Position numbers and translations under genes: made by a program. A DNA stretch of 64,000 bases from Nocardia colli (lineage in GTDB: Bacteria > Actinomycetota > Actinomycetes > Mycobacteriales > Mycobacteriaceae): the NCBI RefSeq assembly GCF_008704205.1, contig NZ_VXLC01000021.1, positions 62,001 to 126,000 of the forward strand, read 5' to 3'. Shown here piece by piece: positions 51,901 to 61,800 of this stretch; position 1 is the first letter of the stretch; each line of letters starts with the position of its first letter. Under the pieces are notes generated by a model. The model had not been told where the DNA came from and did not search any database. It worked only from the letters and a program-made list of their open reading frames with translations.

Positions 51901-54638
51901 GAGCCGTCCGGGGACCTGGTCTGCACCGAGCCGTCGGGCAGCACCGTGTGCCGGGTGCCGTCGGGCCGGCCGAAACCGAACTCCCGATCGGGCCCGGTCG
52001 AACCGCCGGCTCGCGGACCCGGTTGTGCCGCGGGGTGATTGGCGGAGTTCGGCACGAATTCGGTGGCGCCGTCGGGGCGGATGCGGACCGCCGTCGGATC
52101 GCCGGGACGCCCGATGGTGATGTTCCCGTCGCGGTCCACCAGGTGCCGGGTGCCGTCGGGTGAGGTGACCAGGACCTCGCCGCGCTCGTTGCGAATCCAG
52201 TTCGGATTCCCCGCGCGGTGCTCCTCGTGGGTCCAGCCGCCGCGGCCGGTCTGCACCGCGCCCTGCGGCCCGCTCGGGTCGTGCTGTCCCGGCGGCGTGG
52301 CCGCCCGCGGCGGTGGCTGGTGTCCCTCGGGTGGCGGCAGCAGCCGCTGCTCGCGCGGTGGCGGCGCACCCGCGTCGTGTTCGCCCCGGGCGTTCGACGA
52401 CGAGGAAACGTTGTTCGACTCCGGCACCGACGAACGCGACGGCGGCGGTGTACCACCCGAATTCGACGCGGCGATCCGTTGTGGCGGCTGCTGCCCCGCA
52501 TTGGTCGAGCCGGGCTCCGGCACCGACGAACGCGGCCGACCCGAGGGATTCGAGTTCGACTCGTTCGCCGGCGGACGTTGCTGCGACGAAGTTCCGTCGC
52601 CCGCGCCGGAATTCGGCACCGACGGACGTTGCTGCGGCCCGGTCGGCGACTCCGAGCCCGCCCCGCGCTGCGGCGGCGAGCTCGCCGGATTCGACTCCGA
52701 ACCGGCACCACGCTGCGACGACCCACCAGCCGGGCTCGCCTCCGAACCAGCACCACGCTGCGACGACCCACCAGCCGGGCTCGCCTCCGAACCAGCACCA
52801 CGCTGCGACGACCCACCAGCCGGATTCGTCTCCGCACCGGGCACCCGCTGCTGCGGCGGTGCACCGGCGGGGTTCGACTCCGAGCCCGGCGGTCGTTGCG
52901 ACTGTCCCGCAGTGACATTCGATTCGGGCGTGGTCGAGCGCACCGGCGGCTGCGCATCACCGGCGGACGGTTGCGGCGCCGGCGAGCGTTGGTACTGCGC
53001 CGAACCGTCGTTCCCGGAGGTCGTACGCGTGTCCTTGCCTCCGCCATCGGCACGGTCGGCCGAACTGCCGGCGTTGGACGAATTGCCGTTTCCAGCAGCC
53101 GAATTCGTGGTTACCGGGGGTCGCTGCTGCGTGCTGCCGGGCTGGTTCGACGTGGACTGCTGCCCATTGGTGGACTGGTTGTTCGTCGTCGAACCGCCCT
53201 GATTCGACGTCGAACCGTTCACGTCGCGCGAATTCCCGCTCCCCCCAGCGGTGTTCAGCGGCGGCGAGTTTCCTTCGCGGCCGCCCCCACCGCCCGGCGA
53301 CGAACTGTTCTGCCCGTTCGTCGTGCTGTGCTCGGACCTGTTCCCGCCGGTGCCGTCCCCGGTGCTCGACCCGTTACGCGAGTTTCCGCCGTTGGTCGAT
53401 TCACCGTGGTTGTTCGACTCGTTGGTCCGGGTCGGAAAGGTCGAGGGCGACGTATCCCGGCCGCCGCCACGCGATCCCGTGCCGGACTCATCGAAGGTGA
53501 TCGCCCGGTTGCTCCCCGCGGATCCGTTCGTGCCGAAGTTCCCCGGCCGGTTCGTGGCGTGCTCACCGTCGAAGCCGTTGTGCGTGCCGTTGGCTCCGTT
53601 GCGCCCCGGGTCGAACGAGAACCCGCCCTTTCCGGTGAAGTTCGCCGACCCGTCCTTGTTCGACCCCCACGGAACCTCGAAGCCGTTCCGGTTGTTGTAT
53701 CCGTGAATCCCGACGTAACCCTTGACGCCGCCCGCGATCCCGCCGCGCGCCGCACCGCCGACCCAGCTGGCCGGGTTACCGAAGGTCCCCTCCCAATCGC
53801 CGGTGATCATGACCGCGCCGAGACCGCCGACCGCGGCCCCGAACGGGCTGGAGCCGATGCCGACGACCATCCCGTTCCCGGCGCGGACCCACGGGTTGGA
53901 GATCTTGTCGCCGAGCAGCTTTCCGGTGAACTTGCCGATCCCGTCGGCCGCGATGCGCCCGAACGGCGAACCGAGCCCGGAGGACAGCACCGAGACCCCG
54001 AACTCCTTGCCGTCGAAATGCTTCCGGTGCCCGGCGGCCATCTGCCCGAGCTGCACGCTCGCGTCCATGGCACCGGAGATGAACATGGCTTCGAGGATCT
54101 TCAGCAGGTAGCTCTTGCTGAGGTTGGCGAACTTCTCGCCGAACACCGACAGCACCTTCGCCAGGATCCGTTCCTGGAGTTGCAATTCCAGCCGGCGCAG
54201 GATGGATTGGGTGGCCGCGGTCTCGGCCGCCTCGACGGCCGGCGCGGTCGGCGGGAACATCCAGGCCCAGGCGATCTCGATGGCCAGCGCGATGAGCGAG
54301 ACGATCGTCATCAGCTTCGCGGCCTCGATCTGGGTGCCGAAATCGAAGACGGCGTCGGAGATCTGGTCCATGAACTTCGCCAGCGATTCCATCGACTGAT
54401 CGCCGGTGATCATCTGATCGAACAGCGCGCCCATCTTCTCGCCGCCCGCCCCCTCGGGGTAGGCGGCCATGGTCATGCGTTTGACGTCCTCGATATCCGG
54501 CGTCAGTTTGCTCAGCGCCGAGCCCGCATCTTTGAAGGCGTCCGAGACATGCCAGACCTCGGTCTCGTCGCCATCCGGCCACGCACCGCCCGCGATCCAC
54601 CCCAGCCAGCGCAGCTCAGGTGGTAGATACAGTCCCAT
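48906..54638 (-). CDS. Giant CpnT-like N-terminal, PDGT-repeat T7SS effector or surface protein
   Basis: 1910 aa from ATG 54638. Residues 1-330 form a CpnT-like N-terminal (WXG100_2) domain beginning MGLYLPPELRWLGWIAGGAWPDGDE, with helices, hydrophobic segments (LMTIVSLIALAIEIAWAWMF) and a Gly-rich membrane-active region (VVGIGSSPFGAAVGGLGAVM). Residues 340-760 are Asn/Ser/Gly/Pro-rich, with a 15-residue tandem repeat. Residues about 800-1400 carry many PDGT units (RPDGTTFVTEPDGTVREV and similar), resembling beta-repeat shafts. The rest is acidic and Gly-rich low complexity with a basic tail. I see no C-terminal toxin domain. It is coupled to a YbaB-like gene upstream and mirrors the giant plus-strand gene at 55825. 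Confidence 0.75.
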   Translation of the reverse strand: MGLYLPPELRWLGWIAGGAWPDGDETEVWHVSDAFKDAGSALSKLTPDIEDVKRMTMAAYPEGAGGEKMGALFDQMITGDQSMESLAKFMDQISDAVFDFGTQIEAAKLMTIVSLIALAIEIAWAWMFPPTAPAVEAAETAATQSILRRLELQLQERILAKVLSVFGEKFANLSKSYLLKILEAMFISGAMDASVQLGQMAAGHRKHFDGKEFGVSVLSSGLGSPFGRIAADGIGKFTGKLLGDKISNPWVRAGNGMVVGIGSSPFGAAVGGLGAVMITGDWEGTFGNPASWVGGAARGGIAGGVKGYVGIHGYNNRNGFEVPWGSNKDGSANFTGKGGFSFDPGRNGANGTHNGFDGEHATNRPGNFGTNGSAGSNRAITFDESGTGSRGGGRDTSPSTFPTRTNESNNHGESTNGGNSRNGSSTGDGTGGNRSEHSTTNGQNSSSPGGGGGREGNSPPLNTAGGSGNSRDVNGSTSNQGGSTTNNQSTNGQQSTSNQPGSTQQRPPVTTNSAAGNGNSSNAGSSADRADGGGKDTRTTSGNDGSAQYQRSPAPQPSAGDAQPPVRSTTPESNVTAGQSQRPPGSESNPAGAPPQQRVPGAETNPAGGSSQRGAGSEASPAGGSSQRGAGSEASPAGGSSQRGAGSESNPASSPPQRGAGSESPTGPQQRPSVPNSGAGDGTSSQQRPPANESNSNPSGRPRSSVPEPGSTNAGQQPPQRIAASNSGGTPPPSRSSVPESNNVSSSSNARGEHDAGAPPPREQRLLPPPEGHQPPPRAATPPGQHDPSGPQGAVQTGRGGWTHEEHRAGNPNWIRNERGEVLVTSPDGTRHLVDRDGNITIGRPGDPTAVRIRPDGATEFVPNSANHPAAQPGPRAGGSTGPDREFGFGRPDGTRHTVLPDGSVQTRSPDGSTTTIQRNGATDFRSASGDRTQRDPDGTTIHTPPDGPTTVTRPDGSTHVVPNDRAGWERRADGSFVVTSPDGTKHVIDPDGTIVVSRPGDPQAIRIAPDQSIAFVAPDGSGAAPRPEGAAGRDTGVRSPSFNRPERISHTVLPDGSVQTKSPDDWTTTVKPNGATEFTSPTGDKTISKPDGTVVESGPGKPNVITGIDGTKQTAEHNGAVTVENPDGTKHVVFDTANNQGGGRSQHPDGTVVHSDLKGTLDFSARDRLAGFPQDGPRKHGIIQMDRPDGTGFESTPKGSKVFDSDGTTYESGSRGSVRITSPNGETEVRKVTEPIELSNGGQVERTSDGFRVTHPDGSTSEIGSRGAKVTDADGVVRGTRPDGTTFVTEPDGTVREVRPDGAVRITAPDGTSWGSRPDGTTWKVDESGKIYVSHPDGTDAPPPPPLRKNSWVDGSDETTKTRPRRVPEIGPLPGAYHAPQAPELDDWIPPGYGKDVDGNDWEPPDPDLFDDYQGYWGPGGEYHYYYGNGDGSDGDYRDSGDDRDSGQGNDSGGPGVGDDSGQGGGSDGVGGNDYRDSGGADGSDDADQGGSRDDTGADQADSAEDDQTDQSADQQPQQPDPAELANLLQNLHAADGIPPPEDGGASTPSSEGGQSPDFTRLAESGDGSSRSVPPPPDLSGLRGMLNQLGEQASGGSGGQGAQTGMGSNSGSSNDAPGSSGSPNPQRDAKLPGVEHNPGAPETRNRPDTSGAGNHSGGQGSESRSGGEGSENRPDGRGAENRPGGQGSDNRADGQNSANGSGGQGSGGHAGGPGTTDQSHAPGAENRSDTPGSGERPGDPRPGERQGSGDHPGGQDTGDRHGAQDDSSRPGTTKIPEQHGNSSHPGTAGTQHPSTPGRPPAMPQDGHQPGGSSSPGGTPPPGAAPPPSAPPPAGQSAPGAKPKPPRRDRKKNDKPRKTPKSMLMPSPSEAPERAGPDESVDVPFALGASNQEPEPDSTARSTTRRSADG
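52695..52829 (-). repeat. 45-bp tandem repeat, three copies
   Basis: Three head-to-tail units of 45 bp (52695-52739, 52740-52784, 52785-52829) differ by only a few bases and encode the 15-residue unit GSSQRGAGSEASPAG. Further degenerate copies flank it. The near identity marks recent slippage or unequal exchange. Confidence 0.9.
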
Positions 54639-54650
54639 CTCGGCGCGAAC

Positions 54651-55145
54651 TCAGTCGTCGTTGCCGCTGACCATCGACCGTCGTCCGCCGAATCTGTGCG
54701 CATCACCGAAGCGGGTGTCCTCGTCGTATCGGCGTTCCGGCGAGTTCGGCGGCGCGAACGACGCGGGCGGCGCGACCGGCATCGCGGATCCGAGGTCCGG
54801 CGCGTCCTCGATGAGATCGGACAGCTTCGGCAGTTGGGACTTGCGCTCGCGCAACGGTTCCATGAGCAGGCCGGCCTGCTGGGTGACCCGCCGGGCGGCC
54901 TCCTGCACCACCTCGGTCATCGCCTCGGCGATCTCGGTGTGGGTGAGGTCGCCGATGTCGTCGGCGAACTTGGTGTCGATGAGAATGCCGTCGGCATTGA
55001 CGGTCACGGTGATGCGCTTGTCGCACGCGGTGGCGGTGGCGGTGAGCCGGGAACGATCCCGTTGGATTTTGGCAATACCGAGCATTTGCTCATGCAAGGC
55101 TTCCAGCATCATCGCGGCGTCGGCCTTCAGTCGTTCGTTCGCCAC
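54651..55145 (-). CDS. YbaB/EbfC-like protein, T7SS associated
   Basis: 164 aa from GTG 55145, chosen for GGAGG about 7 bp upstream. YbaB-like core: a long first helix, then ITVTVNADGILIDTKFADDI, then a second helix (EIAEAMTEVVQEAARRV). Charged C-terminal tail. YbaB proteins bind nucleoid DNA; a divergent subfamily is common beside ESX substrates, and EspG-like chaperoning has not been shown. It is clearly paralogous to the gene at 55383 and lies 12 bp before the giant minus-strand gene. Confidence 0.75.
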   Translation of the reverse strand: MANERLKADAAMMLEALHEQMLGIAKIQRDRSRLTATATACDKRITVTVNADGILIDTKFADDIGDLTHTEIAEAMTEVVQEAARRVTQQAGLLMEPLRERKSQLPKLSDLIEDAPDLGSAMPVAPPASFAPPNSPERRYDEDTRFGDAHRFGGRRSMVSGNDD

Positions 55146-55382
55146 CAGAAGCCTCCACCTCGTAGTTCGAGCTCGCTTCGCAACGCCGCACCGAGCACAG
55201 CTGCCGCACAATAAGATTCAACACGCCACAGATAAGCCATGCATAATGCGAGACATAATCTCGGCATAAGTATTTGATAATCGCAGATTATCCAAGCCGA
55301 TTAGGCACGGTAACGTTCAGCGGGGAATCGATGCGGAGGCATCGCAGGTTCCGAATTTCGTCGGGCAGCAGGAGAATTCGAC
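55146..55382. promoter_or_regulatory. Divergent AT-rich promoter region of the two T7SS modules
   Basis: The 237 bp between the two YbaB-like genes is AT-rich compared with its surroundings, especially 55200-55315. It contains gataatc-gca-gattatc (perfect 7-bp arms, 55276-55292), cgaga-cataa-tctcg (55249-55263) and gcataatgc (55241-55249). A shared regulator could control both giant effector modules from here. Confidence 0.55.
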
Positions 55383-55805
55383 GTGGACAACGACCGGGCC
55401 AAGGGTGATCTAGCAGACCTGCTCGATACGGTCAATCTGCACATTCGCTCGATCGCCGAGGCGCAGCGGCAGCGGGTCGAGCTCACCGCGACCGCCACGG
55501 CGGCCAAGGGCCGGGTGCAGATCACCGTCAACGCCGACGGCGTCGTGATCGAGACCCGATTCGCCGACGACATCGACGAACTGGACTACGACGAGATCGC
55601 CGACGCCGTCACCGACGCGACCCAGGAGGCCGCGATGGAGGTGGCCCGGCTGGCCGGCGAGTTGATCGCGCCTATCCAGCGGACCCGATCGCAGCTGCCC
55701 AGCCTCTCCGAGATGGTCGCCGGCCTGCCGGACCTGAAAACCCGTGTCCCGGAACCGCAGCGGGCCTCCTTCGATCCCCCGTCTGCACGTGACAACGACC
55801 GCTGA
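55383..55805 (+). CDS. YbaB/EbfC-like protein, T7SS associated
   Basis: 140 aa from GTG 55383, with AGGAG 8 bp upstream. Core VQITVNADGVVIETRFADDIDEL, then a helix with EIADAVTDATQEAAMEVARLAGELI, then TRSQLPSLSEMV. The same order of motifs as the protein at 54651-55145 shows they are paralogues placed head to head. It ends 19 bp before the giant effector gene. Confidence 0.78.
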   Translation: MDNDRAKGDLADLLDTVNLHIRSIAEAQRQRVELTATATAAKGRVQITVNADGVVIETRFADDIDELDYDEIADAVTDATQEAAMEVARLAGELIAPIQRTRSQLPSLSEMVAGLPDLKTRVPEPQRASFDPPSARDNDR

Positions 55806-55824
55806 ACCAGCCCTGGCCTGATCC

Positions 55825-58800
55825 ATGAGCATCGAGATGCCCGAGGGCCTGCAATGGCTCAGCTATCTCGCCGGCGCGTCCTGGCCGAAAGGCGACGAGG
55901 ACGCGCTCTTCGCGCTCGGCGACGATTGGAAATCGGCGTCCACGGACCTGCACGACCTCATCGAGGCGCTGCACGTCGCGTGTAACACCGCGCAGGTGAG
56001 CTACTCCGGCGACGGCGCGGACAAGATGAAGAAACAGTTCGACCAGTTCTTCGCCGGCGATCAGTCCGTCGACAAGCTGGCCGAACAGCTCAAGCAGCTG
56101 GGCGAGTCGGTGCGCCAATGCGGCACCCAGACCGAGTACGCGAAGCTCCAGATCATCATCACCCTGGCCATCCTGGCCGCGGAGATCGCCTACGCGCTGG
56201 CCACGCTCTGGGGTGCGTGGGCGGTGCCCGCCATGGAGGCCGAGGCGGCCGGCGTGTGTCAGCTCATCGGCCAGCGGCTGGTCACCTTCCTGGCCAACCG
56301 GGCCACCCGCCTCGCGCAGATGCCGATGTGGAAGCTGGCCGCGATCACCGGCGTCGAGCAGGCGGCCATCGGCTTGGGCGCGGACGCCCTGGCCCAGGGC
56401 ATTCAGATGGGCAAGGGGCATCGGGACAGCTTCGACGTCAAACAGATGGTCATCTCCGGGGCCGTCGGCGGTATCTCGGGTGCGGTCGCGGCGCCGGTCG
56501 GCAGCATGATCGGTAAACGTCTCGGCAATTGGGTCGGCCACGACTCGATGACCTGGTGGAAAGCCGGCGGCATCGCGATCGGCGCGGGCATCCCCGCGGG
56601 TGTGGTCGGCGCGGGGGCGGGCATTGTCGCCAACGGTGTGTTCACCGGTCAATGGGAGTTCGATCCGGCCGCGATCCTCGGCGGTGTCGGCGGTGGTCTG
56701 GTCGGTGGCGTGCACGGTGTCGCCGGGCACGCGCAGTCGATCGGGATGGCCAAGGGGGGCTACACCGGGCTGTCCGCCCCGCCGCCGGTCGGCGCCGACG
56801 GCAGTCACGAACGGCCGGAACCGCGGGTCGTCGAGGTCAACGAGGGGGATGGCGGATCTTCGCGCGCCTCTTCGCTGTACGACGGCGACAGCGGGAACCA
56901 CCGCTCGCCGTCGGTGCATTCGACGAGCGACCGGTCGAGTACCGCGCCTGCGAATTCCGCTACCACGCACAATGATTCGACGGCCCGGAACGGCCGGACG
57001 AACACGGCGGAGACGAACGGCAGGACCGAGACCAACAACTCGGCCGCGCAGCAGAACAACGGCTCGCAACAGAACAATGGCTCGTCGAGGTCCACCGACC
57101 GGCCGCAGTCGACCGACCGGCCACAGTCGAACAACCAGTCCCAGTCCAGCAACCAGTCGCAATCCAACTCCGGCTCAGGGCGATCCAACGGCTCCGCGCC
57201 CGCGCCGCAGTCCGCCACGTCATCCCACGTCGAGGGACAGTCGACCCAGCAGCCCGCGACACGCACCGGGATCGACCCCAATTCGAGCACCTCTCAACCG
57301 CAGCCGGTGCACGCGCAGTCCACGGATTCTCCTGCGCCACAAACGACGTCACAGACCCACTCCGCGGCGACGTCGAACCTCGAAGGCAACTCGAACAATT
57401 CGACGGGATCGACCACACACTCGCAGGGGTCCGCGGAGCAGCTGCGCAACGATGCGTCGGCGGGCTCACCGCTGCCGCAGTCGTCGCGTGTCGAGAACCT
57501 CCCGGAATCGCCTGCGCCACAGTCTCCGGCGCAGTCGAACGGGGGATTCCGTCCGGAAACACCGCCCGCACAGTCGATTACCGGAAACAGCACGGTGCCG
57601 CCGGGCAGTACCACTCAGGCGCCGGTCACGTCGTTGCGGAGCGAGGCACCGGTCCCGCCGCCGTCGGTCACCGACAAGTCCTCGGTCCAGTCGCCGCCGC
57701 AGTCGCCCCGCCCCAGCATCTCCTCGGTAGGCGACGGCTCCGCCAAGCCGCCGATCACCGCAGGCGTGCGCACCGACCCGATCCCGAACAATCAACGCGC
57801 ATCGACGTCGTCGGCGGTCACCCCCGAATCGCAATTCCGCCAGGTCGAACCGGCGCAGGGTCCCCAGGATCACCCGGCAACCCCGAGGCGGCCCGAGTCC
57901 TCGCTCGAAACCCACAGGGAACCTGCGACTTCCACGGAAACTCCGCAGGGCTCGCGCGCGGCCGAGGGCCCCGAGGCTCCGCTCGGATCACCCCGCGACT
58001 CGGGCGACTTCCCGCCGCCGAAACGCGAAGACCAGATACCGCATCCGTCGGACTCGATCTCACCCGAGCAGCGCCCGCAGCCACAGCCGTTCAACGAAAA
58101 GCCGCCCGCAGGACTCGAATTCGTCCCCCACGACGACTTCAACCCCACCCCGCAGCAAGTGGCCGCGCTGCCCGGCCACCGCCTCGAGCGCATCCCGGCC
58201 GACGGCGACTGCCTGTTCCGCGCGATAGACCAGGCGACCGGCCAGACCCGCGGACTCGGGCATCACGACATCCGCCGGGAGTTCGTCGGTGTGCTGCGGG
58301 CCAGGAAAGACCAGCTGCTGGACAAGTTCGTCCCCAATTCCGCGGACTTCCGGGAGGCCGCGGCAGAGATCACCCGGATCGACACCACGCTGCGGGGCCA
58401 GCCCGACCATCCGTCGCGCGCCCAGCTACTCGCCGAGCGGGAATTCCGCCAGTGGGAATACGATTTCGAGCGCTCGGAGGCGTTCGATCGGCAGCTCGAC
58501 GATCTGTCCCAGCCGGGTCACTACAACAACGAACTGGGCGACTTCCTCATCCCCGAGGGTGCCGACGCCCTCGGCCTGCACCTCGTGGTGGTTGACCACG
58601 ACGGCACGAAAATGCACTTCGGCCCGCAGGACCGCCCCGAGCACATCCTGGTCCGCGTCGACGAGGCCGGCGGTCACTTCCACGTTGCCGAGCCGATCCA
58701 GCAGCGGCCCAACGAATTCGGGAACTTCGAACCCGAGTCACGGCGCACACCGCTCGACGAACCGAATTCGGCACTGGCGCAACAACCTACCGGCGCACCC

Positions 58801-61800
58801 CACCCCCGCGGCGGTCTGCGCGATTCCGACAACACTTATTTCGGCGAAGACCTGGGCACCAAGCTCGCATCCGAGGTCGACGGCGTGACCCATACGCCGC
58901 GCCCCCAGTTCGATCAGACCGGACTCGAGCCGCCGCCGCTGGCCACCGGTGACCGCTTCGAGAACTTGACCCGGGAGCGGCGCGAAGAGCTCCTGCCGAC
59001 GCCCGGCGTGCCGGTCACGGTGCCCCGGCAGACGGACATCTTCGGCGGTGACGTGTTCACCCTCGTCTTGGACAGCGGCAAGGCCCACGAGCTGCCGCTC
59101 AAGTTTTCCGCGCCGGCGACCCGCTTCGAATCGCCCTTCGACGGGCCTTCGTACGCGGTTCAGCTACCGACCGGACGGGTCGATATTCCCGAAGTGATGA
59201 CGCGGGGTTTCACGTTCCAGCCCGGTCCGGCCGGGCAACCGGGCACGCTATCGGTGAACCTGGTGCGCGGCGGCGTCCGATTCATGGGCTACGACAACAT
59301 CACCCACAAGATGGCTCCGTTCGATGTGCCATACGAGGGCACTATCGTGGCGAAACCCGGCGAGGGAGTGTGGCGGCAGATCAAGTTTCCCACCAGTCCC
59401 GACTGGATCCGGGTTGCCGCCCCCGAGACCGTGCTGCCGAAGCTGCCGGTGCTCGAGCAGCGCCACCAGGACCCGCTGTTCGGGCCGAATGGGCCGCACC
59501 CCCGTGATGTACGCCAGGGCGACGCCGGCGACTGCTTCCTGCTCGGCAACCTGAAGGCGAAGGCCGACGGCGACCCGCAATCGATCGTCGTCCAGCTGCG
59601 CGACCACGGCGACGGCACGGTCAGCGTTCGATTCCGCGACGGCGGCGCCCTGGAATGGGTGCGCGTGGAGAAGAGCGTCTACGTCCAGCCGGGCACGCAC
59701 AGCGGATACTTCGTCGGCCATGAGCCCGGAGATCCGTTGTGGGTCAGCATGATCGAGAAGGCTTACGCCCAGCGATTCAACCACGGCAACGGCTACCACG
59801 GCTTCACCACCTTCGGGTTGTCCCCGGTAGCGGCCGAACACCTCAGCCAGGGCTTCTACCATCCCGAGGGCGGTTTCCGGCCACAACCGGTCCGCAGCAT
59901 CGGTGACATAGGCCTGCTGAACCCGCTCCGATTCGACATGGACACCCTGCACGACCTGGTGTCGGAAACCATCAAGCAGGACCGGGCGCGCGCCGGACTC
60001 CCGAACAACACGCCGCCCAGGGTCGACCCCGAATTCGTCCGCCGGATCGCCGATAGCTACGACGATTGGCATGCTCGCGCCGTCGCTCTGCACTCCTCGA
60101 CCTGGCAGGGGCTGATGGCGGCCCATCCGAACGACCCCGCGGCCAGGACCGCCGGATGGAACCAGTTTCAGCAGAGCCACGACCTCACGTCCGCCCCTGG
60201 CTTCCGTAGCTATCTCGACGACCGGTATCCCAACGGGGCAGACGCCGAGAAAGCCGCCCTGACAAACTATTACGGCGCGGTGAACCCGAGCAGGCCGGAG
60301 ACGAGCACGCTGCCGAGCGACGTCGCGGGCGCGGCGGTCGCCGATCGCATCGATTACGCGTTGCGGCGCGGCACGACCGTGACGCTCGATACGCGCCGGT
60401 TCGGTCAGAGCCACGAAAACGTCACCGAGGTACCGGGCCTGGTCGGCAGCCATACCTACGCGGTGATTTCCGTCGAACGCGACGGCAACGGCCGACCGGC
60501 CAAGATCCTGCTGGACAACCCGTTCGATCGCAATCTCGCGTTCCCGCCGGCGGATGGCATCGAATACCGGCTCGCCCCAGGCGGACCCGGCTACACCACC
60601 GATGCCAACGGCGTCCGGACCCGCACGGATCCGGACGGCACCACTTACACGATCCGGCCCGACGGAATCGAGTCCCGCCGGGATCCGAACGGCGTCACCT
60701 ACAGCATGGGCCCCGACGGCACCCGGCGGGTCGAGTACCCGAACGGCTCGTTGGACCAGGTCTCTGCCGCCAAAGGCAGCAGAGTCTGGCAAACATCCGA
60801 CGGAACACAGTACGGGACCCACGCGGACGGCACTACGGAGCGAAAAGCTCCGGGCGGCAATTGGGTTCCCGATCCCGGCCGGGTCGATCCGCCGGATTCC
60901 ACCATCCCCCGCCGCGGCGGCATCGTCGCCATCGACCTGAAACACCTGACCAAGTTCGGTGCGCTCAATATGAGCGGTGCCGGCGCGCATGGGCTCTATG
61001 GTCCGGACACCACCGCGGGCGCTAACCATTCCGCCACGCCCACGGCCACCGCGCATCCGTCGAGTGGCCCCGACATTCGTTCCTACACAGGCGATTCGCG
61101 TCCGGCGACCGCTATACCGCACGATGGTTCGCAACCGCACCCGCAGCGCGATTCCGGCGCGGACGATCGGCCTTCGCGTCCGTCCGGCACCGGGCACCGG
61201 CTGTTCGGCAACGAGTTCGGCCAAGCACCCGAACCACGCAGCAGCACAACGGATCCCGCGCCGATCCGGTCGGGCCGTGGCGGCGAATCCGCCGACGGCA
61301 GCAGCCGCCATCACGCACCCGATCAGCTCAACCCGATCACCGCGGCCGCGGTGCCGGGCTCGGATTTCCGCGGCCATCTGGAAGCCCCGACCGTCGGTCA
61401 CGTCGATCAGGTGCGGGCCCAGGTCGACGGCGCGCTGCGCAGCGCGGTCGACGGTCACGGCGGTTTGCGGGTCGACCCGATCGACGTGAACCGGGGACGG
61501 TATCGCATCACCGATACCAGCGGTGTCTACAGCAACGATCAGCACAGCTTCGAGGTTCGGGTCGAGACCCAGCGTATCGGTGACGACACCGCGGCCCGTT
61601 CGATTCTCAACCACGATAAGGGCCAGCACGTCATCCAGATCTCCGATCGGATCTCCGACAAGCACGTGCCCCGTGCCCTGGCGCACGAGATCGGCGAGAT
61701 CGTCGCCGACCGCCAGCGCTACATCATCGATAAGCTCGATGCTTTCGGCCCTGACGAAGGTGTGTTGCGCCCGGGCGGGCCGACCGACGAACCCGCGCTC

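Noticed and set aside
52695..52829. Possible CRISPR-like direct repeats
   Set aside because: The units are contiguous, multiples of three and coding, with no spacers and no cas genes.
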